Below, piece by piece: positions 1 to 6,815 of a stretch of DNA of 12,737 nt; the first letter of the stretch is position 1, and each line of letters begins with the position of its first letter. The notes beneath the pieces were generated by a model. It made no database searches. It was given only the letters and a program-made list of their open reading frames with translations, and was not told the origin of the DNA. Made by a program: the position numbers and the translations under genes. Source of the stretch: an uncultured Bacteroidota bacterium (GTDB taxonomy: Bacteria; Bacteroidota; Bacteroidia; Flavobacteriales; UA16); the NCBI GenBank assembly GCA_902535565.1, contig CACAUH010000037.1, forward strand, positions 1 through 12,737. Reading direction: 5' to 3'.

Positions 1-1138
1 GATCCATGCATCCCAAGAGGGAACTACAGCTGCCGTCGTCAGTATTGGCTTCTGAGTCGTATTCATCGTAGGCCGGGTCCGTGCATCCCTGCACCTCAGT
101 GACATCCCTGCGACAGCGCACAGAGGATCCGAATTGTGGATTGAAGTGATCCCGGCTGATCTGATTGAAGGTGCCGAAAAACATCCGGTTCCAAGCGCCG
201 GTGTCATCCTCGGACGAACTGGCCCAATCGCCGCCGCCGCCATACCAGGACGAACTCCAAAAGTAGGCGACGGCTCCACTCGAGTAGAAGCTGCCATTCC
301 ATGAGGGGCGATAGCCGCCCGGAAGGACAGAAAACCCAAAATCATCCGTGCCGTTGCCACTGGTGCCGGTCCATACGTCATTGTTCCAACCTGACGTCGA
401 CTTCAAGGCTGTGCCTTCGGCGCCACTGTGGCCGTTTAAACCCAAGTATTCCTCCAATTCCGTCCACTCTCCGTCAGTTGGGACATACCAACCGGTCGGA
501 CACAGACCTCGAGCATCATCGACAGCATGCCAATTGTACATACGGCCATAGGTGGCCACATTGCTTGCATCGTTGTCGTAATCACAGCGGGCACCTGTGC
601 TCGAATCCATCCATGCACCATTGTCCGTCACCTCAGGAATGGCGCTGCCGTTTGCGTACACTGTCGTCCGCAAGTTCTCCGCAAACCAGCACTGGTCACC
701 GATATTCACCAGCGAGTAGGTGTAGCCGTCAAACTCAATGCTGATGCATGCATACGTAGCACAGCTGCCGTCATCGGTGTTGGCTGCTGAGTCGTATTCA
801 TCGTAGGCCGGATCCGTGCAGCCTTCGACCACCTGAGTGGCACAGCTTCCATCGTCGGTATTGGCATCCTCATTGTACTCGATGTAGGCGGGGTTCATGC
901 AGCCTTGAACCTGAATGTATGTGGTTCCATTGCTGAGGTAAACCTCATAAGTGCCCTCGGACAGCCATATAATGGAGTCGACCTGAAAATTCAGATCGGC
1001 ATCAGACAGCTCCTGATAGGCATCAAACAGCTCCTGATAGGCATCAGACAGCTCCTGAAGATTGAACAGGTGACAATCCTCTTGACCAAGAAGAGGGGCA
1101 CATGCAATGAGCATGAATGAGGCAAGGAAATGACGCAT
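1..1138 (-). CDS. Exported FISUMP-domain protein with cysteine repeats (3' end outside window)
   Basis: The frame is open from an ATG at 1138 to the window edge, giving 379 residues with no stop, so the C-terminus is missing. Residues 1-19 form a signal peptide ending in LLGQ. LIAC at residues 10-13 could also be read as a lipobox, but type I cleavage near Q19 looks more typical of Bacteroidota. Residues 28-48 are a threefold heptad repeat (QELSDAY-like) that should form a short coiled coil. Cysteine repeats of the GC(T/M)xPAYxEY...DDGSC type start at residues 79, 106, 351 and 376, the last cut off. Residues about 130-345 are a FISUMP domain (Fibrobacter succinogenes major paralogous domain), with CWFAENLRT, GLCPTGWYVP, VLPGGYR, FWSSS and a closing SVRCR. 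FISUMP domains have no assigned biochemical activity. The architecture suggests a surface or secreted protein. It is a paralogue of the large protein at 2268-5324. No sorting signal can be judged because the end is missing. Confidence 0.88.
   Translation of the reverse strand, partial: MRHFLASFMLIACAPLLGQEDCHLFNLQELSDAYQELFDAYQELSDADLNFQVDSIIWLSEGTYEVYLSNGTTYIQVQGCMNPAYIEYNEDANTDDGSCATQVVEGCTDPAYDEYDSAANTDDGSCATYACISIEFDGYTYSLVNIGDQCWFAENLRTTVYANGSAIPEVTDNGAWMDSSTGARCDYDNDASNVATYGRMYNWHAVDDARGLCPTGWYVPTDGEWTELEEYLGLNGHSGAEGTALKSTSGWNNDVWTGTSGNGTDDFGFSVLPGGYRPSWNGSFYSSGAVAYFWSSSWYGGGGDWASSSEDDTGAWNRMFFGTFNQISRDHFNPQFGSSVRCRRDVTEVQGCTDPAYDEYDSEANTDDGSCSSLLGCMD
26..88 (-). repeat. Cysteine repeat unit (GCTDPAY...DDGSC), residues 351-371 of the truncated FISUMP protein
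   Basis: This 63-bp unit follows the FISUMP domain and begins with GCTDPAYDEYDSEAN and ends with DDGSC. It is nearly identical in DNA to the unit at 761-823, with about six differences by eye, mostly synonymous. A further unit starts five residues after its closing Cys and runs off the window. Confidence 0.85.
761..904 (-). repeat. Two cysteine repeat units spaced 81 bp, ahead of the FISUMP domain
   Basis: Units at 842-904 (GCMNPAYIEY...DDGSC) and 761-823 (GCTDPAYDEY...DDGSC) are 21 codons each and start 81 bp (27 codons) apart. Each has one Cys near the start and one at the end. An acidic Asp-Asp-Gly-Ser precedes the last Cys. Such repeats are common in secreted proteins of marine Flavobacteriales. 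Their function is not established. An intra-repeat disulfide and a metal-binding acidic loop are inferences. Confidence 0.85.
998..1060 (-). repeat. 21-bp tandem repeat, three copies, coding a heptad coiled coil
   Basis: Three consecutive 21-bp units lie at 998-1018, 1019-1039 and 1040-1060. On the plus strand each reads ggcatcaRacagctcctga plus two bases. The first two units differ at one base, and the third has changes only at its end. The unit length is exactly seven codons. The product is QELSDAY, QELFDAY, QELSDAD, placing Leu at position a and Ala at position d of a heptad. This suggests expansion by slippage or unequal exchange, with selection or tolerance for coiled-coil length. Confidence 0.85.
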
Positions 1139-1310
1139 TGGTTTTGGTTCAAATGAAGGACCATAACGGCCTCATCCGCAATCTTAACCCTAACACGCCG
1201 CAATGCCGTCTTTCCATGAACCCCAATTTGCGAACGTTGAACCAAGCAGCAGCTCCAGTCGGCAGCCACCCCTCAGCTGAGCATCAGAGGCCACAGGGCC
1301 AGCCACAAAT
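1139..1310. other. Intergenic spacer, no gene seen
   Basis: This 172-nt gap lies between two minus-strand genes. It should contain the promoter of the truncated FISUMP gene. The nearest match to the Bacteroidota -7 element (TAnnTTTG) is TTCATTTG about 20 nt before the ATG, which has one mismatch and no clear -33 partner. I see no strong terminator hairpin for the upstream gene. Confidence 0.4.
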
Positions 1311-2087
1311 TCAGACTTCACCTTCATGATGGCCAAAGAGGGTGACCAATTCATCGTGCAATCCCTGCAACGAGGCGATATAGTATTCCACGCTCATCAC
1401 CCGGATGCCGATGCGGTGTGATCGGTCCTCCAACAAATTGCGCAAGGGGAGATCAAAATCTTTAGTGAAAATATCGGCACGAGAGCGGGATACCTGTGCC
1501 GCATCCCGTTTTCTCTCCGCCCATGCCAGCACCTTTTCCGAGTTGTCGCGAAGCAACCCTTCAGCAACCATGACCCGGCGCTTTTTGGTGGTGTACACAG
1601 CCTCAATTGATTCGCGCAATGCAGGATCCTCAATGTGGAGTAACAATCCACTGGCTACTAGTGAATTAAAGTAAATTTCATTTTGAGCGAAGGTGTTCCA
1701 CCATGTCACCATCCACAGATACAGGCCTTCATAATCCTCGGGGGTTGTCCAATAGCGGTACTGGCCATTGTCTAGATAACTGTGTCCGAACGGATTTGCA
1801 TCATGCTGGGCAATAAGAAAATCGCGATCCAATCGACCTTCCGAAAGGATAGCCTCATTGGCAGCCGCCATGTTCCGCAACTGTTTGAGATGCTCTTCGC
1901 AATAATCGAGGTTTGACTCAATTTCTGTGGTCAGGGTGTAGATCAAGCGCTGCGTCTCTTGGGCCTGACGCTTCTCCTCGCCAATGCGCTGAACACTAAA
2001 TGACACCACGACACCCACAAAAATCACAACGAATTCCAAGGCGTACCGGACGGCATAACGGCGCATCAACAGTTGACTTTTAGACAT
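1311..2087 (-). CDS. Single-pass membrane protein of unknown function (DUF6090-like layout)
   Basis: The protein has 258 residues from the ATG at 2087. A longer reading from an ATG at 2147 adds 20 residues. I prefer the shorter start because the basic stretch and membrane helix then sit at the very N-terminus, as in similar small Bacteroidota proteins. The 2147 start is not excluded, and neither has a clear ribosome-binding site. Residues 1-13 are basic (MRRYAVR) and residues about 14-33 form one membrane helix (LEFVVIFVGVVVSF). Residues 34-80 are charged and probably helical (EEKRQAQETQ...). The remainder is a soluble domain rich in aromatics (YWTTPEDYEGLYLWMVTWW). The short basic lead, one helix and helical linker resemble the DUF6090 group, but I assign that only by layout. 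It lies between two FISUMP genes on the same strand. Whether it works with them is unknown. Confidence 0.75.
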   Translation of the reverse strand: MSKSQLLMRRYAVRYALEFVVIFVGVVVSFSVQRIGEEKRQAQETQRLIYTLTTEIESNLDYCEEHLKQLRNMAAANEAILSEGRLDRDFLIAQHDANPFGHSYLDNGQYRYWTTPEDYEGLYLWMVTWWNTFAQNEIYFNSLVASGLLLHIEDPALRESIEAVYTTKKRRVMVAEGLLRDNSEKVLAWAERKRDAAQVSRSRADIFTKDFDLPLRNLLEDRSHRIGIRVMSVEYYIASLQGLHDELVTLFGHHEGEV

Positions 2088-2267
2088 GGATATAAGTTTG
2101 TAAGATCCGTGCGCAATATCCGCCATGTTGCGCACCCATTGCTTCATTCGCGCCAGAATGATGACCGCTCAGAGATGCATTTCAACCTTACCCTCGTAAT
2201 CCGACATGTGATCCCGGTCGGCTTACAACCTCTGTAGTTCGTATGTGTTCAACCACCCTTGCTTCGC
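2088..2267. other. Intergenic spacer, no gene seen
   Basis: This 180-nt gap lies between the large FISUMP gene and the membrane-protein gene. I found no T-tract-backed hairpin and no convincing TAnnTTTG promoter element. Separate transcription of the two genes is therefore undecided. Confidence 0.35.
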
Positions 2268-5200
2268 TCAGTCGGAATCCCTGAGACAGCGCACAGAAAA
2301 TCCACTCCTTGGATCGGTATCGTTCCGATCGATTTCTGAAGAATAGCTCAACAAAACCCGGAACCAAGACGCTTCACCATTGGAAGATGAGCTCCACATG
2401 AAGCCACCAGCTCCAGAGTAAACAAACTCGCCATTAAAAAAGAAGCGGTAGCCTCCCGGGAGAGCTGAAAATCCGAAATCGTCAGTGCCGTTACCGCCAA
2501 TTCCGTCACCAGGCCAACCCAACGTCGATTTTAACGCTATTCCCTCAGCGCCATCAAATCCTTGGGACGTGATGTGGTCTTCCAGTTCCATCCACTCTCC
2601 ATCGGTCGGGACATGCCAACCAGTCGGACACAGGCCTCGTGTATCGTCCACCGCATACCAATTGTACAGGCGACCGTATTCCGCAAGCGACAGCGATTCA
2701 TCACACGCGTCGATAATCGAATTGATACCATCACACTCAGTGCTTCCCTCCCCATAAACAGCGGTAGCACCCGCCGTCGTAGACATCCACTCTCCATCCG
2801 TCAAGCCCGAAGGAATCACTGTGCCATCGGCATAGGCCGTCGTCCGCAGATTCTCAGCGAACCAGCATTGATCGCCAATGGTCGTGAGAGAATAGTTATA
2901 CCCATCCATGCTCGCCACATCCGAGTCAGCGCACCCCACCAGAATCGCACAACTGCCATCGTCGGTATTGGCAGTGACATCATACTCGATGAAGTCTGGA
3001 TTGGTGCAGCCTGTAATCGTCGCACAGCTGCCGTCGTCAATATTGGCCGAGGCGTCGAACTCAGTGTAGGCCGGATCCGTGCAGCCATTGACAATCAGAG
3101 TGGTGCAGCTGCCGTCATCCGAATTAGCAGCGGCGTTGTATTCGATGTAGTTGGCGTCTGTGCAACCGTTCACAACTAAAGTGACGCAGCTGCCGTCATC
3201 TGTCGTTGCGACAAGATCGTATTCAGTGTAATCCGGATCCGTGCAGCCCGGGACCATGAAATCAGAGAAAACGCAGACACCTTGCAAATCGAGGGTAAAC
3301 TCAAAGGGGACATCCGTTCCATACCCACAGCCAACTTGAAGTTGCCAGGCTCCAAAACCCGACAAACCGTATCCGGAACAACTGAATTGGTATTCTCCCG
3401 GGGCTTCCACATTCCATGAACCAGGAAGACTTTCGATGTGGTCAATGGGCGGAGAAAAAGGACTGTCCGTTCCCTTGATAAGCAGTGACTCCCCTTGTGG
3501 TGACACCAACAAAAGAGACAGATCACCTGGCCATGAATCCGCGAAAGACGTCCAGTTCACGGTCAGAACCACCGCAGAAAGCTCTCCAATGGCGTCAAAA
3601 TCATATTGAACAATGTCCCCAGCTGAAAGGGGTTCGGCAGTGATGGCCTCACTGAACGGTCCTCCACCGCACTCCATGGTATCAATTACACAATTTCCAA
3701 GAGAATCCAGCCACAGGGGCAAACAATTCCCGGCACAATCATACCCCATTTCGGCGTAGATACAGGTGCCATCGTCAATGAGAGAGACTGGATTGTAATT
3801 GCATGCTTCCTCAATTGTGCATCCTGCTGCATCACACGTCAGGTACTCACATGTGCCATCATCATCCACTGCATTTGCATCGAAATTGCATGCATAGTTG
3901 TCAGTGCAACCGACCGTGACCTGAACACAACGTACGGACCTTGCTTCGGAATACGTTGGTATGCCCGTAACACCCTCGCCAGGACCATGAGCGACAACGC
4001 TTGCTGCATAAGCTTCATAACCCTCGTTACCTCCCCACCATTTTCCTGCGAAGCCAAGCATCTGATACCCGGACTCTACATCCCTATATCCACCTGGCAA
4101 TGCCGCGAATCCTGTGGGTTCAGAGAATTCTTCAACTTCACCAGAAGCCAACATCCACGCACCCTCCTGGATTGGGTAGCCTTCTCCGTTCTGAGATTGG
4201 GAATTGGCCTGAGACAGCATGCTGTTCCAATCAGAAAAAGTACCAATGCCCCAGCCCGTAGGGCAAAGCCCTCCGTGGTAATCCGAGTAGGCCGCTGCAA
4301 GTGTGTAAAGGCGTCCGAACTCGTCCACAACCTCCTGTACATCCGAACAGGGATCATAATCCAACCAATTTGGTGGGTTCCAACATTCACTGTCTCCCTC
4401 CCCATAGTAGGTCACCGCCAGAACTGGGTCATTCCAGTCCTCCACGCTGTTCACCGTTGAAATGAAACTGCCATCACGCCATTGTTCCGTCCTCAAATTT
4501 TCCGCAAACCAACACTTAGCGCCAATTTGAATTGTTTGGTACGTGTAACCGTGATACTCCACCGGCTGACAGTCGCGTTCTTCATACTCGCAAGCGCCAT
4601 TGGCAGGGTCATCGAAATTGAGTGCGAGAAGGTCATAGCACGAGTCTCCCGGAACTGAGGATGGCCAAATGAGGCTCGCTTCGCAATCCAATGCAGGCTG
4701 ATAACTATAGCTTAGAAATTGGGTGACATCGAAACTTTCAGTGTCTCCCAACCCATCTCCATCACTGTCAATCCACCAATTCTGTTGCGCAACACAAGTT
4801 CCATCATTTTGGGTCGCATCAGGATCAAAATTGCAGGAGCCTTGTACTGTACAACCGGGAATCGCTACGATATCGCAACTGCCATCTTCAATGGTGGCTT
4901 CTGGATCAAATTCTATATACCCATCATCGGTACACCCAAGTCTCAAAGCCTTCCAAGTCGGTGTTTCACCGCTGAGGATCAGGGCATCGCCGGATTCACC
5001 TGTGGGAACCAGAAACCATTGTTCACCATTCCAATACAGCATCTCTCCAGGTGCAGTCCCTGGCATCATCGGAATGGTGATGGTATCCGATGTGGCATTC
5101 GCCGCGGCCGCTTCTAGGAATGCGACGTAATCGGTCAGGTTTTCCTCATCAATGAGCACCTCTCCAGGGGTGAAAGCCCCTCCAAAGTATGGCAGGAATT

Positions 5201-5324
5201 CAAGCAGGTCTGGAGTTCCAATTACACTGTCCTGATTGGCGTCAGGATTGTAAGGAAGAATCACGTTTTGAGCCAAAACGGCACGCGAACTGACCAGAAG
5301 GGCAAGCAAAATGGTTCGGTTCAT
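2268..5324 (-). CDS. Large exported mosaic protein: dockerin-like loop, cysteine repeats, P-domain-like module, two FISUMP domains
   Basis: The protein has 1018 residues from the ATG at 5324. A TTG two codons upstream is the only alternative, and GAAGAG lies just ahead of the ATG. Residues 1-19 are a signal peptide ending AVLAQ. Residues 26-48 are a dockerin/EF-hand-like loop (NPDANQDSVIGTPDLLEFL). Residues 92-126 resemble stalk segments of Bacteroidota fibre proteins (GEMLYWNG...WFLVPTG). Cysteine repeats start at 130, 157, 472 and 500, then four more at 693, 720, 747 and 772. DSDGDGLGD (187-195) resembles a thrombospondin type 3 calcium loop. The first FISUMP spans about 250-470 and the second about 797-1014, each with CWFAENLRT, CPTGW, ALPGGYR and SVRC. 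Residues about 555-685 resemble a proprotein-convertase P domain (GDLSLLLVSPQGE...GAWQLQV). No type IX secretion C-terminal domain is seen; the chain stops four residues after SVRCL. Probably extracellular or surface-bound and calcium-stabilised. No enzymatic motif was recognised. Confidence 0.9.
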   Translation of the reverse strand: MNRTILLALLVSSRAVLAQNVILPYNPDANQDSVIGTPDLLEFLPYFGGAFTPGEVLIDEENLTDYVAFLEAAAANATSDTITIPMMPGTAPGEMLYWNGEQWFLVPTGESGDALILSGETPTWKALRLGCTDDGYIEFDPEATIEDGSCDIVAIPGCTVQGSCNFDPDATQNDGTCVAQQNWWIDSDGDGLGDTESFDVTQFLSYSYQPALDCEASLIWPSSVPGDSCYDLLALNFDDPANGACEYEERDCQPVEYHGYTYQTIQIGAKCWFAENLRTEQWRDGSFISTVNSVEDWNDPVLAVTYYGEGDSECWNPPNWLDYDPCSDVQEVVDEFGRLYTLAAAYSDYHGGLCPTGWGIGTFSDWNSMLSQANSQSQNGEGYPIQEGAWMLASGEVEEFSEPTGFAALPGGYRDVESGYQMLGFAGKWWGGNEGYEAYAASVVAHGPGEGVTGIPTYSEARSVRCVQVTVGCTDNYACNFDANAVDDDGTCEYLTCDAAGCTIEEACNYNPVSLIDDGTCIYAEMGYDCAGNCLPLWLDSLGNCVIDTMECGGGPFSEAITAEPLSAGDIVQYDFDAIGELSAVVLTVNWTSFADSWPGDLSLLLVSPQGESLLIKGTDSPFSPPIDHIESLPGSWNVEAPGEYQFSCSGYGLSGFGAWQLQVGCGYGTDVPFEFTLDLQGVCVFSDFMVPGCTDPDYTEYDLVATTDDGSCVTLVVNGCTDANYIEYNAAANSDDGSCTTLIVNGCTDPAYTEFDASANIDDGSCATITGCTNPDFIEYDVTANTDDGSCAILVGCADSDVASMDGYNYSLTTIGDQCWFAENLRTTAYADGTVIPSGLTDGEWMSTTAGATAVYGEGSTECDGINSIIDACDESLSLAEYGRLYNWYAVDDTRGLCPTGWHVPTDGEWMELEDHITSQGFDGAEGIALKSTLGWPGDGIGGNGTDDFGFSALPGGYRFFFNGEFVYSGAGGFMWSSSSNGEASWFRVLLSYSSEIDRNDTDPRSGFSVRCLRDSD
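2949..3248 (-). repeat. Four consecutive cysteine repeat units
   Basis: Units lie at 3186-3248, 3105-3167, 3024-3086 and 2949-3011. Each is 63 bp (21 codons), with starts spaced 81, 81 and 75 bp. The translated pattern is GCT(D/N)xxYxE(Y/F)...(D)DGSC. Linkers are hydrophobic (VTLVVN, TTLIVN, ATIT). The linkers between units differ by two codons in the last spacing. This block joins the P-domain-like module to the C-terminal FISUMP domain and probably acts as a spacer. Confidence 0.88.
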
Positions 5325-5408
5325 GATCAAATCTCTTCAGAATTGCCCCCAACAGAAAATCATGAGGCTGCCGATTTGTGGGCGCGACCCGCGCGAACAA
5401 CCGAAAAT
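5325..5408. promoter_or_regulatory. Spacer presumably holding the promoter of the large FISUMP gene
   Basis: This 84-nt gap separates the broken ATP-grasp-like gene from the FISUMP gene, both minus strand. It contains a short GC-rich hairpin (GCGCG, loop, CGCGC at 5382-5394) without a T-tract, so a terminator is not supported. I could not find a good TAnnTTTG element. The promoter is inferred only from position. Confidence 0.25.
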
Positions 5409-6047
5409 TCAAACAAGTTTTCGGATGACTTCCGACACCACCATGGCCGATTCATTCCGTTCCAGTGCTGTCAATCCAGCCGGAGGACCGTAGGGGGTGG
5501 GGTTGAGTTCTACACAATAAATCCGGCCATCCTCCCGATTCCGCAAAATGTCCAATTCTGCAAATTCCGCACACATTTTGACCGAAATCAACAAGATTTG
5601 ATCGATTTCGGACACAGAAAAGACACTTTTCGGCGATTTAACCAAATCCACCTCCACCGTTTCGTTGGTATGCCGAACGTCCTCCGTCTTGCGCTTGCGG
5701 TAAACCAACGGCAACTGCCCGGCTATAACCACCACACGCAAGTCTTCGAACAGTCCCGACTCGGTCCGGTTGTCGATAATGCTCTGGTAAACTTTGTCGC
5801 GTTTGACCTGGGTTTTAGCAAGGGGAGCCTGGATCTCTTGGCCATCGTGTACGGCGTTCCCCTCTGATTGCTCAAGCAGTGGACCCTTTTGGGTGGTTGG
5901 ATCTACAGTGAGGCCATAGCCAAAAACCTCGTGGTGGTATCGATCAAGGGTACTCTTGCTGATATCCGAGCAAAGGCCGTTCTACACGCCGGGTCTGGCC
6001 TGCCGCTTTTCTGTCCGGTCCGGGTAGTTGTTGGAAAAGAAGCCCAT
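5409..6047 (-). pseudogene. ATP-grasp-like protein gene interrupted by an in-frame TAG
   Basis: A single frame runs from an ATG at 6047 to a TGA at 5409, broken only by TAG at 5982-5984 after 21 residues (MGFFSNNYPDRT...RPGV). Beyond the TAG the frame gives 190 residues with strong protein character: CSDISKS, EVFGYGLTVDP, KSPKSVFSVSEID, AELDILRNREDGRIYCVEL, NPTPYGPPAGL. The latter resembles the metal-binding end of ATP-grasp-like proteins found near polysaccharide genes, where an acidic residue and Asn of D/E-x-N-x-T-P coordinate Mg-ATP. After the TAG no ATG, GTG or TTG occurs before the conserved VFGYG part; the first is TTG at 5741. So either this is a recent nonsense mutant, or a sequencing error hides an intact gene of about 212 residues. 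The ATG lies 10 nt after the nth stop, suggesting one transcript. Plus-strand frames across this region lack recognisable motifs and look like shadows. The family assignment is from memory of motifs. Confidence 0.6.
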
Positions 6048-6056
6048 CGCCTCAGG

Positions 6057-6746
6057 TCATTTGAGCTTGGCGATTTCGGACTTGCGGCCAATGTTGCGCG
6101 TGATGAAGTCCCTTTGCAGTTTTGGGCTTCGGGCAGGGGAGTACTCACGGCCATAGAAAATGATCTGCAAATGGAGCTTGTTCCACTTGTCCTCTGGGAA
6201 AAGCCGCTTGGCGTCGCGCTCAGTCTGCTCCACGTTCTTGCCGTTGGTGAAGTTCCAGCGGTACATGAGCCGGTGGATGTGGGTGTCGACCGGAAAGGCC
6301 GGAACACCAAAGGCCTGTGACATCACCACAGATGCGGTCTTGTGGCCCACACCTGGAAGCCGTTCCAAAGCGGCCATGTCTTGGGGGACAATGCCATTGT
6401 GCTCTTCCATGAGGATTTCGCTCAAACGAACAATCGCCTTTGACTTCTGTGGGCTCAACCCACAGGGGCGAATGATGGCGCGGACTTCATCCACCGGGAC
6501 TTGCTGCATGTCCTTTGGGTTGTTTGCGCGCTCAAAAAGGGCGGGTGTGATTTGGTTCACCCGTTCGTCCGTGCACTGTGCGCTGAGCAGCACCGCCACG
6601 AGCAACGTGTAAGGGTCGCTGTGATCGAGCGGGACAGGCACCACCGGATAGAGACGCTCCAATTCATCCATCACCCATCGCACCCGGGCCGCCTTTGTGG
6701 ACAAATCAGGAAGTGGGAGGGGAGACTCAATCAATGATTCAGACAT
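6057..6746 (-). CDS. nth: Endonuclease III, cluster-less Bacteroidota form
   Basis: The protein has 229 residues from the ATG at 6746 (MSESLIESPL). An in-frame ATG at 6794 lies inside the terminator hairpin of the upstream gene and is not credible. The enzyme is a bifunctional DNA glycosylase/AP lyase of base excision repair that removes oxidised pyrimidines. It shows the helix-hairpin-helix LERLPGVGHKTASVVMSQAFG region with catalytic Lys136, and FPVDTHIHRLMYRW with catalytic Asp154, equivalent to Lys120 and Asp138 of E. coli Nth. The four C-terminal cysteines that hold the [4Fe-4S] cluster in E. coli are absent. Where E. coli has the cysteine loop, this protein reads GREYSPARSPKLQRDFITRN, with no Cys. 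As I recall, flavobacterial Nth proteins share this YSPAR form, so the loss is probably lineage-wide and not damage. The ATP-grasp-like frame starts 10 nt downstream. Confidence 0.93.
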   Translation of the reverse strand: MSESLIESPLPLPDLSTKAARVRWVMDELERLYPVVPVPLDHSDPYTLLVAVLLSAQCTDERVNQITPALFERANNPKDMQQVPVDEVRAIIRPCGLSPQKSKAIVRLSEILMEEHNGIVPQDMAALERLPGVGHKTASVVMSQAFGVPAFPVDTHIHRLMYRWNFTNGKNVEQTERDAKRLFPEDKWNKLHLQIIFYGREYSPARSPKLQRDFITRNIGRKSEIAKLK

Positions 6747-6767
6747 GGCCGCAAGGTATTTAAGGGC

Positions 6768-6796
6768 AAAAAAAATGCCCCTCGAAAGGGGCATTT
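6768..6796 (-). terminator. Intrinsic terminator of the outer-membrane protein gene
   Basis: Read on the minus strand, a perfect 10-bp stem (AAATGCCCCT / AGGGGCATTT) encloses a TTCG tetraloop and runs into a tract of eight T. It lies 20 nt after the stop of the beta-barrel gene and 22 nt before the nth ATG. The barrel transcript should therefore end before nth, which needs its own promoter or readthrough. Confidence 0.9.
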
Positions 6797-6815
6797 CTTT
6801 CTAGGGAAGGGTGTC

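Noticed and set aside
998..1060. Short tandem repeat as a CRISPR array or mobile-element end
   Set aside because: There are no spacers between the units, and the repeat is in frame and encodes heptads within a protein.
2562..3179. 205-codon plus-strand frame opposite the cysteine repeats
   Set aside because: Its repetitive sequence simply mirrors the repeats of the minus-strand protein.
5382..5394. GC-rich hairpin after the ATP-grasp-like gene as a terminator
   Set aside because: It has only five base pairs and no T-tract follows on the minus strand.
5268..6320. Plus-strand open frames of 199 and 150 codons opposite the ATP-grasp-like and nth genes
   Set aside because: They have no family motif. 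The minus strand carries clear ATP-grasp-like and endonuclease III motifs over the same bases.
6747..6794. Longer Nth starting at 6794
   Set aside because: That start lies within the terminator stem of the upstream gene, and the Met at 6746 fits the family's length better.
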